From Desulfobacterales bacterium (GTDB taxonomy: Bacteria; Desulfobacterota; Desulfobacteria; Desulfobacterales; UBA5852): a stretch of DNA of 19,566 nt. Made by a program: the position numbers and the translations under genes. Where the stretch lies: the NCBI GenBank assembly GCA_016735415.1, contig JAERRP010000109.1, positions 1 through 19,566 on the forward strand, given 5' to 3'. How positions within the stretch are numbered: the stretch's first letter is position 1; every line of letters begins with the position of its first letter. This document shows, piece after piece, positions 7,084 to 16,578 of the stretch. The notes beneath the pieces are model-generated. The model made no database searches. It had not been told where the DNA came from and saw only the letters and a list, made by a program, of their open reading frames with translations.

Positions 7084-9672
7084 ATGCGATTCGACAAGCT
7101 GACCATTAAATCCCAGGAACTCGTCCAGGACGCCCAGTCCCTGGCCTCACGCCACAACAACCAGCAGATCGAAACCGAGCATCTGCTGCTGGCCATGCTG
7201 GAGGAAAAAGAGGGCGTGGCCCGGACCGTCCTGCGCAAACTGGGGGTGGCACCCGACAGCGTGCGTGACGAAGTCCGGACCGCGGTGGATCGCAAACCCA
7301 AGGTGAGCGGCGCGGTGGACATCTACATGTCGGCCGAGGCCCGCGCCGTTCTGGACGGGGCCTTCAGCGAAGCCGCCAGGATAAAGGACGAATATGTCAG
7401 TATCGAACACATCCTGCTCGTGATCGCGGACCAGAAGGGCGGCGAAGCAGCGGCCATTCTGCAGCGCCACGGTGTGAACCGTGAAAACCTGCTCAAGGTG
7501 CTCATGGAGATCCGTGGCTCCCAGCGCATCAGCGATCCCAATCCCGAAGAAAAATACCAGGCCCTGGAGAAGTTCAGCCGGGATCTCACCGAGCTGCCCC
7601 GCCAGGGGAAACTCGACCCGGTGATCGGCCGCGACGACGAAATCCGGCGCATCGTCCAGGTGCTCTCCCGGCGCACCAAGAACAATCCGGTGCTGATCGG
7701 CGAGCCCGGCGTGGGCAAGACCGCCATTGTCGAAGGGCTGGCCCGACGCATCGCCGAGGGGGATGTTTCCGAAACCCTCAAAAACCGGCGCCTGGTGGCG
7801 CTCGACATGGGGGCCCTGATTGCCGGCGCCAAATACCGCGGCGAGTTCGAAGACCGGCTCAAGGCCGTGCTCAAGGAAATCGAGAACGCCGCGGGCGAGA
7901 TCATTCTGTTCATCGACGAGCTGCACACCCTGGTGGGCGCCGGTGCCAGCGAAGGCGCCATGGACGCCTCCAACATGCTCAAGCCGGCCCTGGCCCGCGG
8001 CACCCTGCGCTGCGTGGGCGCCACCACCCTGAACGAGTACCACAAGTACATCGAAAAGGACGCAGCCCTGGAGCGGCGCTTCCAGCCGGTGCGGGTGGCC
8101 GAGCCCAGCATCGCGGACACCATTTCGATCCTGCGGGGGTTGAAGGAAAAATACGAGGTGCACCACGGTGTGCGCATCAAGGATTCGGCCATCGTGGCGG
8201 CCGCCGGCCTCTCGAACCGCTACATCGCCGACCGCTTCCTGCCCGACAAGGCCATCGACCTGGTCGACGAATGCGCCTCCAAGCTGCGCATCGAGATCGA
8301 CAGCCTGCCGGTGGAAATCGACGAGATCCAGCGCAAGATCACCCAGGCCGAAATCGAGCGTCAGGCCCTCAAAAAAGAGTCGGACCGGGCCTCCAAGGAA
8401 CGCCTGGAGAACCTCGAAAGCGAGATCCGGAACCTGAACGACACCATCCGCGGAATGAAAACGCACTGGCAGCACGAAAAAGATCTGATCCAGCAGATTC
8501 GCGCCATCAAGGAACAACAGGAACAGCTGGGCCTCGAGGCCGAACAGGCCCAGCGCGAGGGGGACCTGGCCCGCGTGGCCGAAATCCGTTACGGCCAGTC
8601 CGGTGAACTCGCAAACCGCATGGAGACCGTCCGGCAGAAACTGGCCGACCTGCAGGGTGAGAAGAAGATGCTCAAAGAAGAAGTCGACGACGAAGACATC
8701 GCCGAGGTGGTTTCCAGCTGGACCGGCATCCCGGTCAGCAAAATGCTCGAAGGCGAGCGCGAAAAACTGGTGCAGATGGAAGAACGCCTGGGCCGCCACG
8801 TCATCGGCCAGAATGAGGCCGTCGCCGCCGTTTCCAACGCCGTGCGCCGGGCGCGTTCCGGACTCCAGGACCCCGACCGGCCCATCGGCTCCTTTATCTT
8901 CATGGGGCCCACCGGCGTGGGCAAAACCGAACTGGCCAAGGCCCTGGCCGAATTTCTCTTTGACAGCGACCAGGCCATTGTCCGGGTCGACATGTCCGAG
9001 TACATGGAAAAGCACGCCGTGGCACGCCTGATCGGCGCCCCTCCCGGCTACGTGGGTTATGAAGAAGGCGGCTACCTCACCGAGGCCGTCCGTCGGCGCC
9101 CCTATGCCGTGGTGCTCTTCGATGAAATCGAGAAGGCCCACCCGGATGTCTTCAATGTGCTGCTCCAGATCCTGGACGACGGCCGCATGACCGACGGCCA
9201 GGGCCGCACGGTGGACTTCAAAAACACCATCATCATCATGACCTCCAATGTGGGCAGCCAGATGATTCAGGAACTGGCCGATCGCGGCCGTGAGGTCATG
9301 GAAGGCCGTGTCCGGGAGGCCCTGCGGGCCAGTTTCAAACCCGAGTTTCTGAACCGCATCGACGAGACCATCATCTTCCTGGGCCTCAAGCCGGAGCAGC
9401 TCGCCGCCATCGTCGACATCCAGATACAGCACCTGGCGCACCGCCTGGCCGAACGACGCATGGCATTTACCCTGAGCGATGCCGCCCGGGATTTTCTGGC
9501 TCAGAAGGGTTACGACCGCGTCTACGGCGCCCGCCCTCTGAAGCGCGCCATTCAGAAGTACATCGAAAATCCACTGGCCATGGAAATCCTCCAGGGCCGT
9601 TTCGGCGACGGCACCCGTATCCACGCCGACCTGGAAGGGGAGCGGATTGTTTTCACAAGGCCTCAGGAATAA
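7084..9672 (+). CDS. clpB: ATP-dependent disaggregase ClpB
   Basis: 862-residue Hsp100 chaperone that, with DnaK, pulls proteins out of aggregates in the cytoplasm. In order: N-terminal repeat domain (about 1-145), first AAA+ module with Walker A GEPGVGKT (about 206-213) and Walker [11 protein letters not shown], the long coiled-coil middle domain (about 400-530, rich in Q, E, K and R), and second AAA+ module with Walker A GPTGVGKT (608-615), Walker [12 protein letters not shown] (678-688) and the sensor-2 sequence GARPLKR near the C-terminus. The full middle domain separates ClpB from ClpA and ClpC. An in-frame GTG/ATG region upstream (from 7000) is less likely than 7084, which has AAGGAGG (7072-7078) five bases ahead and begins [12 protein letters not shown] as in the family. 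Confidence 0.97.
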   Translation: MRFDKLTIKSQELVQDAQSLASRHNNQQIETEHLLLAMLEEKEGVARTVLRKLGVAPDSVRDEVRTAVDRKPKVSGAVDIYMSAEARAVLDGAFSEAARIKDEYVSIEHILLVIADQKGGEAAAILQRHGVNRENLLKVLMEIRGSQRISDPNPEEKYQALEKFSRDLTELPRQGKLDPVIGRDDEIRRIVQVLSRRTKNNPVLIGEPGVGKTAIVEGLARRIAEGDVSETLKNRRLVALDMGALIAGAKYRGEFEDRLKAVLKEIENAAGEIILFIDELHTLVGAGASEGAMDASNMLKPALARGTLRCVGATTLNEYHKYIEKDAALERRFQPVRVAEPSIADTISILRGLKEKYEVHHGVRIKDSAIVAAAGLSNRYIADRFLPDKAIDLVDECASKLRIEIDSLPVEIDEIQRKITQAEIERQALKKESDRASKERLENLESEIRNLNDTIRGMKTHWQHEKDLIQQIRAIKEQQEQLGLEAEQAQREGDLARVAEIRYGQSGELANRMETVRQKLADLQGEKKMLKEEVDDEDIAEVVSSWTGIPVSKMLEGEREKLVQMEERLGRHVIGQNEAVAAVSNAVRRARSGLQDPDRPIGSFIFMGPTGVGKTELAKALAEFLFDSDQAIVRVDMSEYMEKHAVARLIGAPPGYVGYEEGGYLTEAVRRRPYAVVLFDEIEKAHPDVFNVLLQILDDGRMTDGQGRTVDFKNTIIIMTSNVGSQMIQELADRGREVMEGRVREALRASFKPEFLNRIDETIIFLGLKPEQLAAIVDIQIQHLAHRLAERRMAFTLSDAARDFLAQKGYDRVYGARPLKRAIQKYIENPLAMEILQGRFGDGTRIHADLEGERIVFTRPQE

Positions 9673-9756
9673 AACACATCTAAAAAAATGTACTTCGGAT
9701 TTTGCCGGGCAACCCGGGCACCGAATTGAAGTTGATACGAACGCGCACTTAATAGC

Positions 9757-9885
9757 GTGATCAAGGATGTCGTCAAAGCCTATCATGTATGCCAGGTTTG
9801 CGGCTATGTGACGGACCGCAAAATCCCGGACAAATGCCCGGTCTGCGGGGCGCCCCGGGAGCAGTTCAGAACGATAGAAGACTGA
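9757..9885 (+). CDS. 42-residue rubredoxin-like zinc/iron ribbon protein, possibly a rubrerythrin remnant
   Basis: The only usable start in this frame is GTG at 9757. The product holds YHVCQVCGYV, DKCPVCGAP and a closing F-R-T-I-E-D, the C-x2-C...C-x2-C knuckle pair (C12, C15, C27, C30) of the rubredoxin domain at the end of rubrerythrins. Ahead of the start the frame reads YERALNSV back to a stop at 9733. In full rubrerythrins a helix ending in a similar sequence precedes the ribbon, and shifting one base gives ELKL-YERAL. It may therefore be the tail of a rubrerythrin gene that has lost its diiron domain. No ribosome-binding site is visible. If expressed, it could carry electrons in oxygen or peroxide defence. 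Confidence 0.55.
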   Translation: MIKDVVKAYHVCQVCGYVTDRKIPDKCPVCGAPREQFRTIED

Positions 9886-9958
9886 ACATGTTCACGCTTG
9901 ACGAACCCGGCCATTGTTTCGAACATGAAGATCCGCAAAGTACCACGGAGAAGCGCGA

Positions 9959-11362
9959 ATGTTCCAGCATGTGCTATGCCTGTATCCCTATCGAAAAGAC
10001 CTCAAAAAATTCCTGTTTGTCCCGCCGATAGGTATCGAAATCGTCGGCAAGATTATTGAGCCCTATACGGAGGCGCTGGATATCATCGATCTGCGAACCG
10101 CCCCCGGAGGGGCTTTAAATTATATCCGCTCGAACACCGAAATGGTCTGCATTTCGGTCAACTGGAATCGCCACCCCGAATTTATATGCCGACAGATCGC
10201 ATCCGTACCGTCAACGATTTTCACCGTCATCGGCGGGCGGCATGCCACCGAAGACCCCGAGGGCTGGTTGTCACGCTGTCCCAATGTCAACGCGGTGGCC
10301 CGTGGCGACGGCGAGGAAATCATGGAAGACCTCTGCCAGGGAAGACCGCTTGAAAATATCGCCGGCCTGAGCTTTCGCGCCAATGGCCATATCGTTCACA
10401 ACCCTGTCCGTCGATGCGGTGTTGTGAGGGACAACTACTATCCCAATCGGCGTTATCGCCGCCGATCCTACGAAATCGATATAAAGGATATCGCCACCGG
10501 CGTCGAATTTGACGCTGTCTGCGGATCACGCGGCTGCCCCTACAATTGTGCTTTCTGCTCCTTCAGTCGCAATCCCTGGGGCGAAAAACGCAATTGGTCC
10601 GGGCGTTCGCCCGAATCCGTTGTCGATGAACTTGAACAGATTAAGGCCCCTTTTGTGGGATTTACCGATGATATATTTACCCATGATACAAAGCGTGTCG
10701 CGCGCATCTGCGACCTGATCCTCGAACGCAATATCCGCAAAAAGTACGTTATCAACGCCCGGCTCGAAATCGCACGGCGACCGGACCTGCTGCACAAAAT
10801 GGAAAGGGCCGGATTCGCCCTGCTGCTGCTCGGCGTTGAATCCGCCCACGACAAAACCCTGCAGGCCATGGGCAAAGGTTTCGATACGGTTAAAATCAGG
10901 CAATATTTCGAAGTCCTGAAAGACAGGCCCATGATCCTGAACGGGTACTTCATCCTTGGCAACATTGGCGAAAGCGTTGAAGAGATGGAACAAATCGTAC
11001 CTTTCGCACATGAACTCGGCCTGGATACCATTATGCTGTCCTCGCTCCGCAACAATCCCTTCTCCGGCCTGGCGGATCTGGTGGCCCGGAACCCGGGTTA
11101 TCATATCGCCCCCGACGGGAAGGTGTATTCCAACCATTGTTCGCTCAGGGCGCTGAAACGACTTCGCCGCCGGATGTATCAGCAATTCTACAACAAGCGT
11201 CAGGCCCTGCGTATCTTTACCAAGGCCCGCCGCAGCGGCCTGCTTAAACTATTTTTATCCCAGGGGGCCGGTAAGGCCGCGAATTGCGTTTGGGCCCTCG
11301 GCCAGGCTTGGACATCCGGCCATGACAAAAGCTCCCGGACAAAGGTCGCCATCGATCCATGA
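9959..11362 (+). CDS. Radical SAM protein with N-terminal cobalamin-binding-type domain
   Basis: 467 residues. Residues about 1-150 resemble the B12-binding fold of the BchE-like class (TVIGGRHATEDPE, VARGDGEEIMEDL, GLSFRANGHIVHNPVRR), but I see no Asp-x-His-x2-Gly cobalamin-ligand motif, so B12 may bind base-off without a protein ligand or not at all. The radical SAM core follows with GCPYNCAFC (C193-x3-C197-x2-C200) for the 4Fe-4S cluster, then DDIFTHD and LLGVESAHDKTLQAMGKG, typical of the barrel. The C-terminal 100 residues are basic. The reaction cannot be predicted; relatives methylate, cyclise or modify carbon centres. The start has GGAG (9947-9950) eight bases upstream. It begins 73 bases after the rubredoxin-like ORF, with no obvious partner gene. 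Confidence 0.85.
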   Translation: MFQHVLCLYPYRKDLKKFLFVPPIGIEIVGKIIEPYTEALDIIDLRTAPGGALNYIRSNTEMVCISVNWNRHPEFICRQIASVPSTIFTVIGGRHATEDPEGWLSRCPNVNAVARGDGEEIMEDLCQGRPLENIAGLSFRANGHIVHNPVRRCGVVRDNYYPNRRYRRRSYEIDIKDIATGVEFDAVCGSRGCPYNCAFCSFSRNPWGEKRNWSGRSPESVVDELEQIKAPFVGFTDDIFTHDTKRVARICDLILERNIRKKYVINARLEIARRPDLLHKMERAGFALLLLGVESAHDKTLQAMGKGFDTVKIRQYFEVLKDRPMILNGYFILGNIGESVEEMEQIVPFAHELGLDTIMLSSLRNNPFSGLADLVARNPGYHIAPDGKVYSNHCSLRALKRLRRRMYQQFYNKRQALRIFTKARRSGLLKLFLSQGAGKAANCVWALGQAWTSGHDKSSRTKVAIDP

Positions 11363-11769
11363 TGAATGCCGCGCTCTCAGCCGATGCCGACTTCCATATC
11401 CGTTTCTGTTCCCACCCAGGGCCGACAGGAAACGCCCTGACATCGTTGGGCCTCCGCCAGACCGGTGTCCGGAGCGAATTACCCTCTCCGGAAGGATTGA
11501 CACCCCGGGGATTTTAGGTTATTTCACAATAAACTTCGCACCTTGCCCCAATTCCCATCCGCCTGGCACTTCCCAAATGTCTTCTTTCGGATAACATTCA
11601 GGGGCGGGTTTCTTTCCGATCTTATAAAATTTTTCGTTGCACTATTCGCGACCAGGGTAGCGCCTCGTAAACCACCGGCCAACGCGTTAGCGCGTTTCTC
11701 CCTAAGATAGTGAAACGACGTCCTGCCATGCACGGCCGGGAAGCCACCCATCAGGGTTTGGAGGGTTTC
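11363..11769. other. Intergenic stretch without an intact gene
   Basis: About 400 bases between the radical SAM gene and the cyclase gene. It contains a 6-bp stem CCGGAG/CTCCGG (11469-11491), a CCCCGGGG palindrome followed by ATTTTA (about 11504-11516) that might help end the radical SAM transcript, a probable minus-strand gene fragment (11519-11641) and a hairpin AACGCG-TTAG-CGCGTT (11681-11696). No convincing promoter was found for the downstream gene. Confidence 0.5.
11519..11641 (-). pseudogene. C-terminal fragment of an unidentified protein gene
   Basis: Read on the minus strand, a 40-codon open stretch between stops gives a protein-like sequence including EKFYKIGKKPAPECYPKED, IWEVPGGWELGQGAKF and a final IVK before TAA. 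The composition (W, Y, P, G and charged residues in a plausible order) looks like a genuine C-terminus rather than a shadow. There is no start codon near its beginning, and the frame is closed by TAG at 11642-11644. It is probably the remains of a gene whose upstream part is lost or frameshifted. The family is not recognised. Confidence 0.35.
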
Positions 11770-14700
11770 ATGACGAAGTGCCCGCAATGTCGGTCCGAGA
11801 ATCCATCCTCGCAACATTTCTGCGGCCAATGCGGCCTGAGGCTTGTAAAGGTCTGTCCTGACTGCGGTCACGCAACCTCCCCCACTTACAAATTTTGCGT
11901 GCAATGCGGCCGGAATTTGATGGACACCACCCCTCCAATGCCCGCTGAGCGTTCATTGGAGGAAAAACTAAAAAAGATTCAGCGCTATCTGCCCAAAGGC
12001 CTTACGAAAAAAATTCTATCCCAAAAAGACAAGATCGAAGGTGAGCGCAAGCTGGTAACGGTGATGTTCTGCGATATGGAGGGCTTTACCCGTATAGCTG
12101 AAAAAATCGGTCCCGAGAATGCCTATGCCATCATGGATCAGATCTATGAAATCCTGATCAGCAAAGTCCATGAATACGATGGTACCGTCAATGAGATGAC
12201 GAGAGACGGCATCATGGCTCTTTTTGGGGCCCCGATCGCTTTTGAGGATGCCCCCCAGGGGGCCATTCGCGCTTCCTTGGCCATTCACCGCGAAGTGGCC
12301 CGGTTCAACGATCGGATGCAACGCGACAACATCCAAATGGCCCCGATAAGAATGCGCATCGGGATTCATACGGGCCAGGTCGTGGTCGGCACCCTCGGAA
12401 ATGATTTGCACGTGGAATTCAAAGCCGTCGGCGATACGGTCAACCTGGCATCTCGCATGAAAGGTCTGGCGGAGCCGGGCGCCACCTATGTAACCGCAGC
12501 AACCTATTCACTGACCGAGGGCCTGTTTCGATTTGAAGCCCTGGGTGACTATCACATCAAGGGTAAAACAGAGGCTGTCAAAACCTATCGGGTCATTGCG
12601 CCCAGCTCGCGCCGGACCCGTTTCGATGTCAGCGCCGAGCGCGGATTGACACCTTTTGTCGGTCGAAAAAGCGAGCTGGAATTGTTGCTGGATAGTTTGG
12701 AGCGCATCAAGTCAGGACGCGGCCAGGCCTTTTCGATTATTTCCGAAGCGGGGCTCGGCAAATCAAGACTTTTATATGAATTCAGAAAAGCGCTCGCCAG
12801 TGAAGATATCGATCTCCTGGAGGGCAAATGCCTCTCCTACAGCAAAGGTGTCGCTTATCACCCTGTCATTGACATCCTCAAATCCATTTTCAACGTAAGG
12901 GATGATGACCCGGACGCTGATATAACGAAAAAAGTAAAGGACCGCCTGGATCAGTTAGGCCTCGAAGCGCAGACGGCACTACCCTACCTCCTGGAGCTCC
13001 TGTCCGTTCAAGACAGCGGGCTTGACCAGATCGACATGAGTCCCGATGCGAAAAAGGAGCGCATCACCGTGGCCTTGCGAATGATCCTGCTCAAGGGGTC
13101 CCAGCGGCGTCCCCTGGTGATCGCGATTGAAGATCTGCATTGGATCGACAAAAACTCGAATGACATTTTAAAATATATTCTGGAGAGCATACCGGGATTC
13201 CGCATCCTGCTGATATTTACCTATCGACCTGAGTTTCTGCCCGACTGGGGAACACGTTCCTACCACAACCTCTTGACCCTCAATCGTCTCTCCAACCGCC
13301 ATGTTGTGGAAATGATGACCCACCTTTTGGGCACCGCCCGCTTTGACGCCCAATTGGAAGAACTCATTATAGACAAGGCCGAAGGCGTTCCCTTTTTCAT
13401 CGAAGAATTCATACTGTCACTGAAAAATTTAAAAATCATCGAGAAAAACAACAGGGCCTACCATCTTACGTCGCGAATCCATGCGGTCGCCATTCCTTCG
13501 ACGATCCAGGATGTCATCATGGCACGCATCGATTCGCTGCCCCAGAGATCAAAAGAAGTTTTGCAAATCGGGTCGGTGATCGAACGGGAGTTCAGCTATT
13601 TGCTGATTAAGACGACGACCGGGTTCAGCGAGGGGGAGCTTTACGACCACATTGCCGCATTGAAGGATTCCGAGCTGATTTATGAAAGGAGGACTTTTCC
13701 TCAAACAACTTATGTCTTTAAACACGCCCTCACACGCGAAGTCGTCTATGATGCGATCTTATCGAAAAAGAAACGCGCTTTGCACCACAAAGTCGGCCTG
13801 GCCATCGAAACGGTTCATCAAAAGGAATTAAGTGATTATGTCAGCGTTCTGGCCCACCATTTTATGAAAAGTGAAGAGTTCGCCAAAGGGGCCGAATATC
13901 TGAAACGGTCGAGCAAAAAGGCCCAGAAAAACGCCTCGCTCAATGATGCCATTGTCTACGCACGTAAACGGGTAGAAGCACTTGAAAGCCTGGAGTCAAG
14001 CGACGATGTCATCAAAAAAATTATCGGCGCGCGTACATCCCTGGGTCTTTACACCTCCCAGACCGGTCGTCTGGCAGAGGCCCGGGATGCCATCGACCCC
14101 ATCATGAACCTGGCTGTCAAAGACGGCGACAAAAAACGACTGTCCCAAATCTATACCATTTTGGGCACCCACCACTATATGTTCGAAGAAGCGTTTGACC
14201 CGGCCTTTCAGGACTTGAAGAAAGCGCTTTGTCTGGCCGAAGAAATAAACGAAGTTATCGTGATGGTCCTGGCCAATTATTACCTGGGCGTGGCCTATAC
14301 CTTTGACTGTCAATTCGACCGGGCCATTGAGCACATCAAAAACGCCCTGCACATTAATGCCTCCGTTAAAAACCTCTGGGGCATGTCGGTGATGCAGAGT
14401 CATCTGAGCCTGCCATACAACTACAGCGGGCAAATCCGTACAGGTTTTCAGCATAGCGAGGAGGCCGTTCGATTGGCGGAGGAAAGCGGCGATATCTTTT
14501 CCAAGGCCATGGCCTTCACCCTGCATGGATTCTCCTGCTATTATATGGGCATGTTTCAGGACGCCATTCGCAATCTTACCCAGGGGGCCGCTTTCGGCGA
14601 ACGCATGGATTATTTCGCCTGGAACGCCGTGTCGCAGTATTATCTGGGAGAGTCCCATGTCGCCATGGGCCAGCATCGCCGGGCGCAACCCTTTTATGAA

Positions 14701-15141
14701 CGCGCGATATGGTTTCTGCATAACAACATCTGGTTTCCGTCCTTTCTGAATTTTAATGAGATCACGCTGGCGCGCACCAAGATCTTGAACAACCCGCAGG
14801 AAATTCATCTGGAAGCCCTGTGCCGGAAAGCCGCGAAAAACAAATTAAACCTTTTCGAAGGGCAGACCCAGCGGAAAATCGGCGATATTCTCTTAAACAG
14901 CGGGCGGCGGGGTGCGACCGAAGCGGAAGGTTGGATCCGGCGTGCGATCGAAGCGGATAAACGCCATGGCGTCCTGTTTGAACTCGGGCAAGACCATCTT
15001 CTTCTCGCCGATTTTTTCCAACGTAAGGGCGAACCTAAGAAAGCCCGCCGCAGCCTGGATGATGCCAGCCGCCTGTTTGCAGACTGCGGGGTCGATTGTT
15101 GGGTGGAACAGTGCCAGAGCGCTCTGGCCTCCCTGGCTTGA
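11770..15141 (+). CDS. Zinc-ribbon / class III nucleotide cyclase / AAA-type ATPase / TPR regulator
   Basis: 1123-residue signalling protein, probably cytoplasmic. Residues 4-47 form a double zinc ribbon of four C-x2-C knuckles (C4/C7, C18/C21, C29/C32, C43/C46). About 93-280 is a class III adenylate/guanylate cyclase domain with metal-binding D102 (FCDMEGFT) and D146 (TRDGIMALFG), and the transition-state pair N225 and R229 (VGDTVNLASRM). About 305-560 is a STAND-like ATPase with Walker A SEAGLGKS (325-332) and Walker B VIAIEDLHW. The rest (about 690-1120) is helical TPR-type repeats that should bind a partner. Odd: the residue before D146 is Arg rather than Gly, and the position of the base-recognising Lys appears to be Glu, so cAMP production is uncertain. 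The start at 11770 is chosen because GGAGG (11760-11764) lies five bases ahead; the frame is open to 11710. Confidence 0.9.
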   Translation: MTKCPQCRSENPSSQHFCGQCGLRLVKVCPDCGHATSPTYKFCVQCGRNLMDTTPPMPAERSLEEKLKKIQRYLPKGLTKKILSQKDKIEGERKLVTVMFCDMEGFTRIAEKIGPENAYAIMDQIYEILISKVHEYDGTVNEMTRDGIMALFGAPIAFEDAPQGAIRASLAIHREVARFNDRMQRDNIQMAPIRMRIGIHTGQVVVGTLGNDLHVEFKAVGDTVNLASRMKGLAEPGATYVTAATYSLTEGLFRFEALGDYHIKGKTEAVKTYRVIAPSSRRTRFDVSAERGLTPFVGRKSELELLLDSLERIKSGRGQAFSIISEAGLGKSRLLYEFRKALASEDIDLLEGKCLSYSKGVAYHPVIDILKSIFNVRDDDPDADITKKVKDRLDQLGLEAQTALPYLLELLSVQDSGLDQIDMSPDAKKERITVALRMILLKGSQRRPLVIAIEDLHWIDKNSNDILKYILESIPGFRILLIFTYRPEFLPDWGTRSYHNLLTLNRLSNRHVVEMMTHLLGTARFDAQLEELIIDKAEGVPFFIEEFILSLKNLKIIEKNNRAYHLTSRIHAVAIPSTIQDVIMARIDSLPQRSKEVLQIGSVIEREFSYLLIKTTTGFSEGELYDHIAALKDSELIYERRTFPQTTYVFKHALTREVVYDAILSKKKRALHHKVGLAIETVHQKELSDYVSVLAHHFMKSEEFAKGAEYLKRSSKKAQKNASLNDAIVYARKRVEALESLESSDDVIKKIIGARTSLGLYTSQTGRLAEARDAIDPIMNLAVKDGDKKRLSQIYTILGTHHYMFEEAFDPAFQDLKKALCLAEEINEVIVMVLANYYLGVAYTFDCQFDRAIEHIKNALHINASVKNLWGMSVMQSHLSLPYNYSGQIRTGFQHSEEAVRLAEESGDIFSKAMAFTLHGFSCYYMGMFQDAIRNLTQGAAFGERMDYFAWNAVSQYYLGESHVAMGQHRRAQPFYERAIWFLHNNIWFPSFLNFNEITLARTKILNNPQEIHLEALCRKAAKNKLNLFEGQTQRKIGDILLNSGRRGATEAEGWIRRAIEADKRHGVLFELGQDHLLLADFFQRKGEPKKARRSLDDASRLFADCGVDCWVEQCQSALASLA

Positions 15142-15244
15142 TTTTCCCCTGGCAGGGGAGATGATAAAACGCGACCCTGGGTGGGTTTCCCATACCTCGA
15201 CACGACCGCGCGCGGCCGCATTGACATAGGGATAGGAGAAGGGA

Positions 15245-16492
15245 ATGCAAAAACCCCATCCTCAGAACAATTTCCAAGGAGGGCGAAACTGTCTGATTTG
15301 CCTCTTGGTGGCCTTCTGGACGCTCTGTCTGCCAGGCTGCCCCCCCAAACGCACCCCTTTACCGGCCGCGCTGATGGCCGAAGCTGCGATCCCCGGAATG
15401 CCTGGCGTCCGCTCCCCGGCCTGCCCCACCACACCCGTCTTTCGACGTGATCTCGTCACTTCATTCCAACAGGAAATGGGGTGCCGATCGACGGACAGCA
15501 GGGCCGAACCTCCGGGTATCCATATTCTGGCCCTGTCGGGAGGCGGTTCAAACGGTGCCTTCGGCGCCGGTTTGCTGTGCGGCTGGTCTGAAACCGGTAC
15601 CCGCCCGGACTTCAAGATAGTGACCGGCATCAGCACCGGGGCTCTGATCGCACCCTTCGCTTTCCTGGGCAGGGGATACGATTCAACGCTGCGTTATCTC
15701 TATACCTCGCTGGAAACCAGCGATCTTGTCGGCATTTGGCCGCGGATGATCATGAACGGCACCGTTGACTCCCTGGCTGATTCTTATAAGGTGGCCAACC
15801 TTATCGCTCGCTATTACGACAAAGAATTGATTCAAAATATCGCTCGGTCCCACCGACAGGGGCGGCGCCTGTACATTGGAACGGCCAGCCTCGACGCCAA
15901 TCAGCTTGTCGTCTGGAATATGGGTGCCATAGCGCTGCACGACACACCTGAAGCCGTCGAACGATTCCAGCAGATTTTGGTCGCCTCCGTTTCAATCCCC
16001 ATCCTGTTCCCTCCGGAATACTTCGATGTCGAGGCGGAAGGCCAACCCTATGACGAACTGCATGTCGACGGCGGCGTTGTGCGGCAAGTGTTTGTTTTCG
16101 ACAGCATTATTAATCTCCAAGACATCGCCCGTCAGGCAGGGCAATTCACCGATAGACCGGCACAACTCTTTATCATTCAGAACCTTCCAACCGCGCCGGT
16201 ATATAATCCTGTAAAACCACTGGTGACCGATATCGCTCAGAAGGCTATCATGGACCTTTTTTCAAACCAGGGTGTCGGTGACCTCTACCGCATTTACGCC
16301 CACACGGAACGGCATGATATGGATTTCAATCTGATTTCAATCCCGCCTGAATTCAAACCCCGGAGGAAAGAACTGATAGATCATCAGGATATGACGCGTC
16401 TTTTTGAGATTGGATTACAAATGGGCCGGTCAGATGTTCCCTGGCAAAAGAAACCGCCGGACCATCCAAACGATCCGGAGCCCCATCCCTGA
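15245..16492 (+). CDS. Patatin-like phospholipase, predicted lipoprotein
   Basis: 415 residues. The N-terminus has a hydrophobic signal ending LCLPGC, a lipobox-like site (cysteine at about 32), so the protein is probably anchored in a membrane facing the periplasm. The patatin domain follows: oxyanion loop SGGGSNGAFGAG (about 98-109), nucleophile elbow GISTG with Ser130, and catalytic Asp275 in DGG. This Ser-Asp dyad cleaves acyl chains from phospholipids or other lipids. AGGAG (15234-15238) lies six bases ahead of the start. It follows the cyclase gene by 103 bases and could be cotranscribed, as that gap has only a short hairpin CCCCT-GGC-AGGGG without a T-tract. A probable phosphatidylcholine-synthase fragment lies just downstream, which hints at a lipid-related locus. 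Substrate unknown. Confidence 0.88.
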   Translation: MQKPHPQNNFQGGRNCLICLLVAFWTLCLPGCPPKRTPLPAALMAEAAIPGMPGVRSPACPTTPVFRRDLVTSFQQEMGCRSTDSRAEPPGIHILALSGGGSNGAFGAGLLCGWSETGTRPDFKIVTGISTGALIAPFAFLGRGYDSTLRYLYTSLETSDLVGIWPRMIMNGTVDSLADSYKVANLIARYYDKELIQNIARSHRQGRRLYIGTASLDANQLVVWNMGAIALHDTPEAVERFQQILVASVSIPILFPPEYFDVEAEGQPYDELHVDGGVVRQVFVFDSIINLQDIARQAGQFTDRPAQLFIIQNLPTAPVYNPVKPLVTDIAQKAIMDLFSNQGVGDLYRIYAHTERHDMDFNLISIPPEFKPRRKELIDHQDMTRLFEIGLQMGRSDVPWQKKPPDHPNDPEPHP

Positions 16493-16578
16493 AGCCCCTT
16501 GTGCAGAAACCGACGGCGTCGTCTATCGAGACAACCATAGCGTGTTTCGTGAGTAGAGATCAAAAACTGGCGCGGAAT

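Noticed and set aside
6909..7109. 66-residue frame overlapping the trmL stop and the clpB start
   Set aside because: Its N-terminal Ile/Leu/Asn run comes from the AT-rich promoter region, and the rest overlaps the clpB start in another frame.
9704..9720. Bulged hairpin TGCCGGG/CCCGGGCA after clpB as a terminator
   Set aside because: Not followed by a T-tract, and the stem needs a bulge.
7147..9786. 879-residue frame opposite clpB
   Set aside because: Antisense of the conserved ClpB frame; no recognisable domain and no ribosome-binding site.
11681..11696. Hairpin AACGCG-TTAG-CGCGTT considered as an integron attC or terminator
   Set aside because: It contains GTTAGCG but no matching partner core site, no integrase and no following T-tract.
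15148..15160. CCCCT-GGC-AGGGG hairpin after the cyclase gene as a terminator
   Set aside because: Short stem and no T-tract on either strand downstream.
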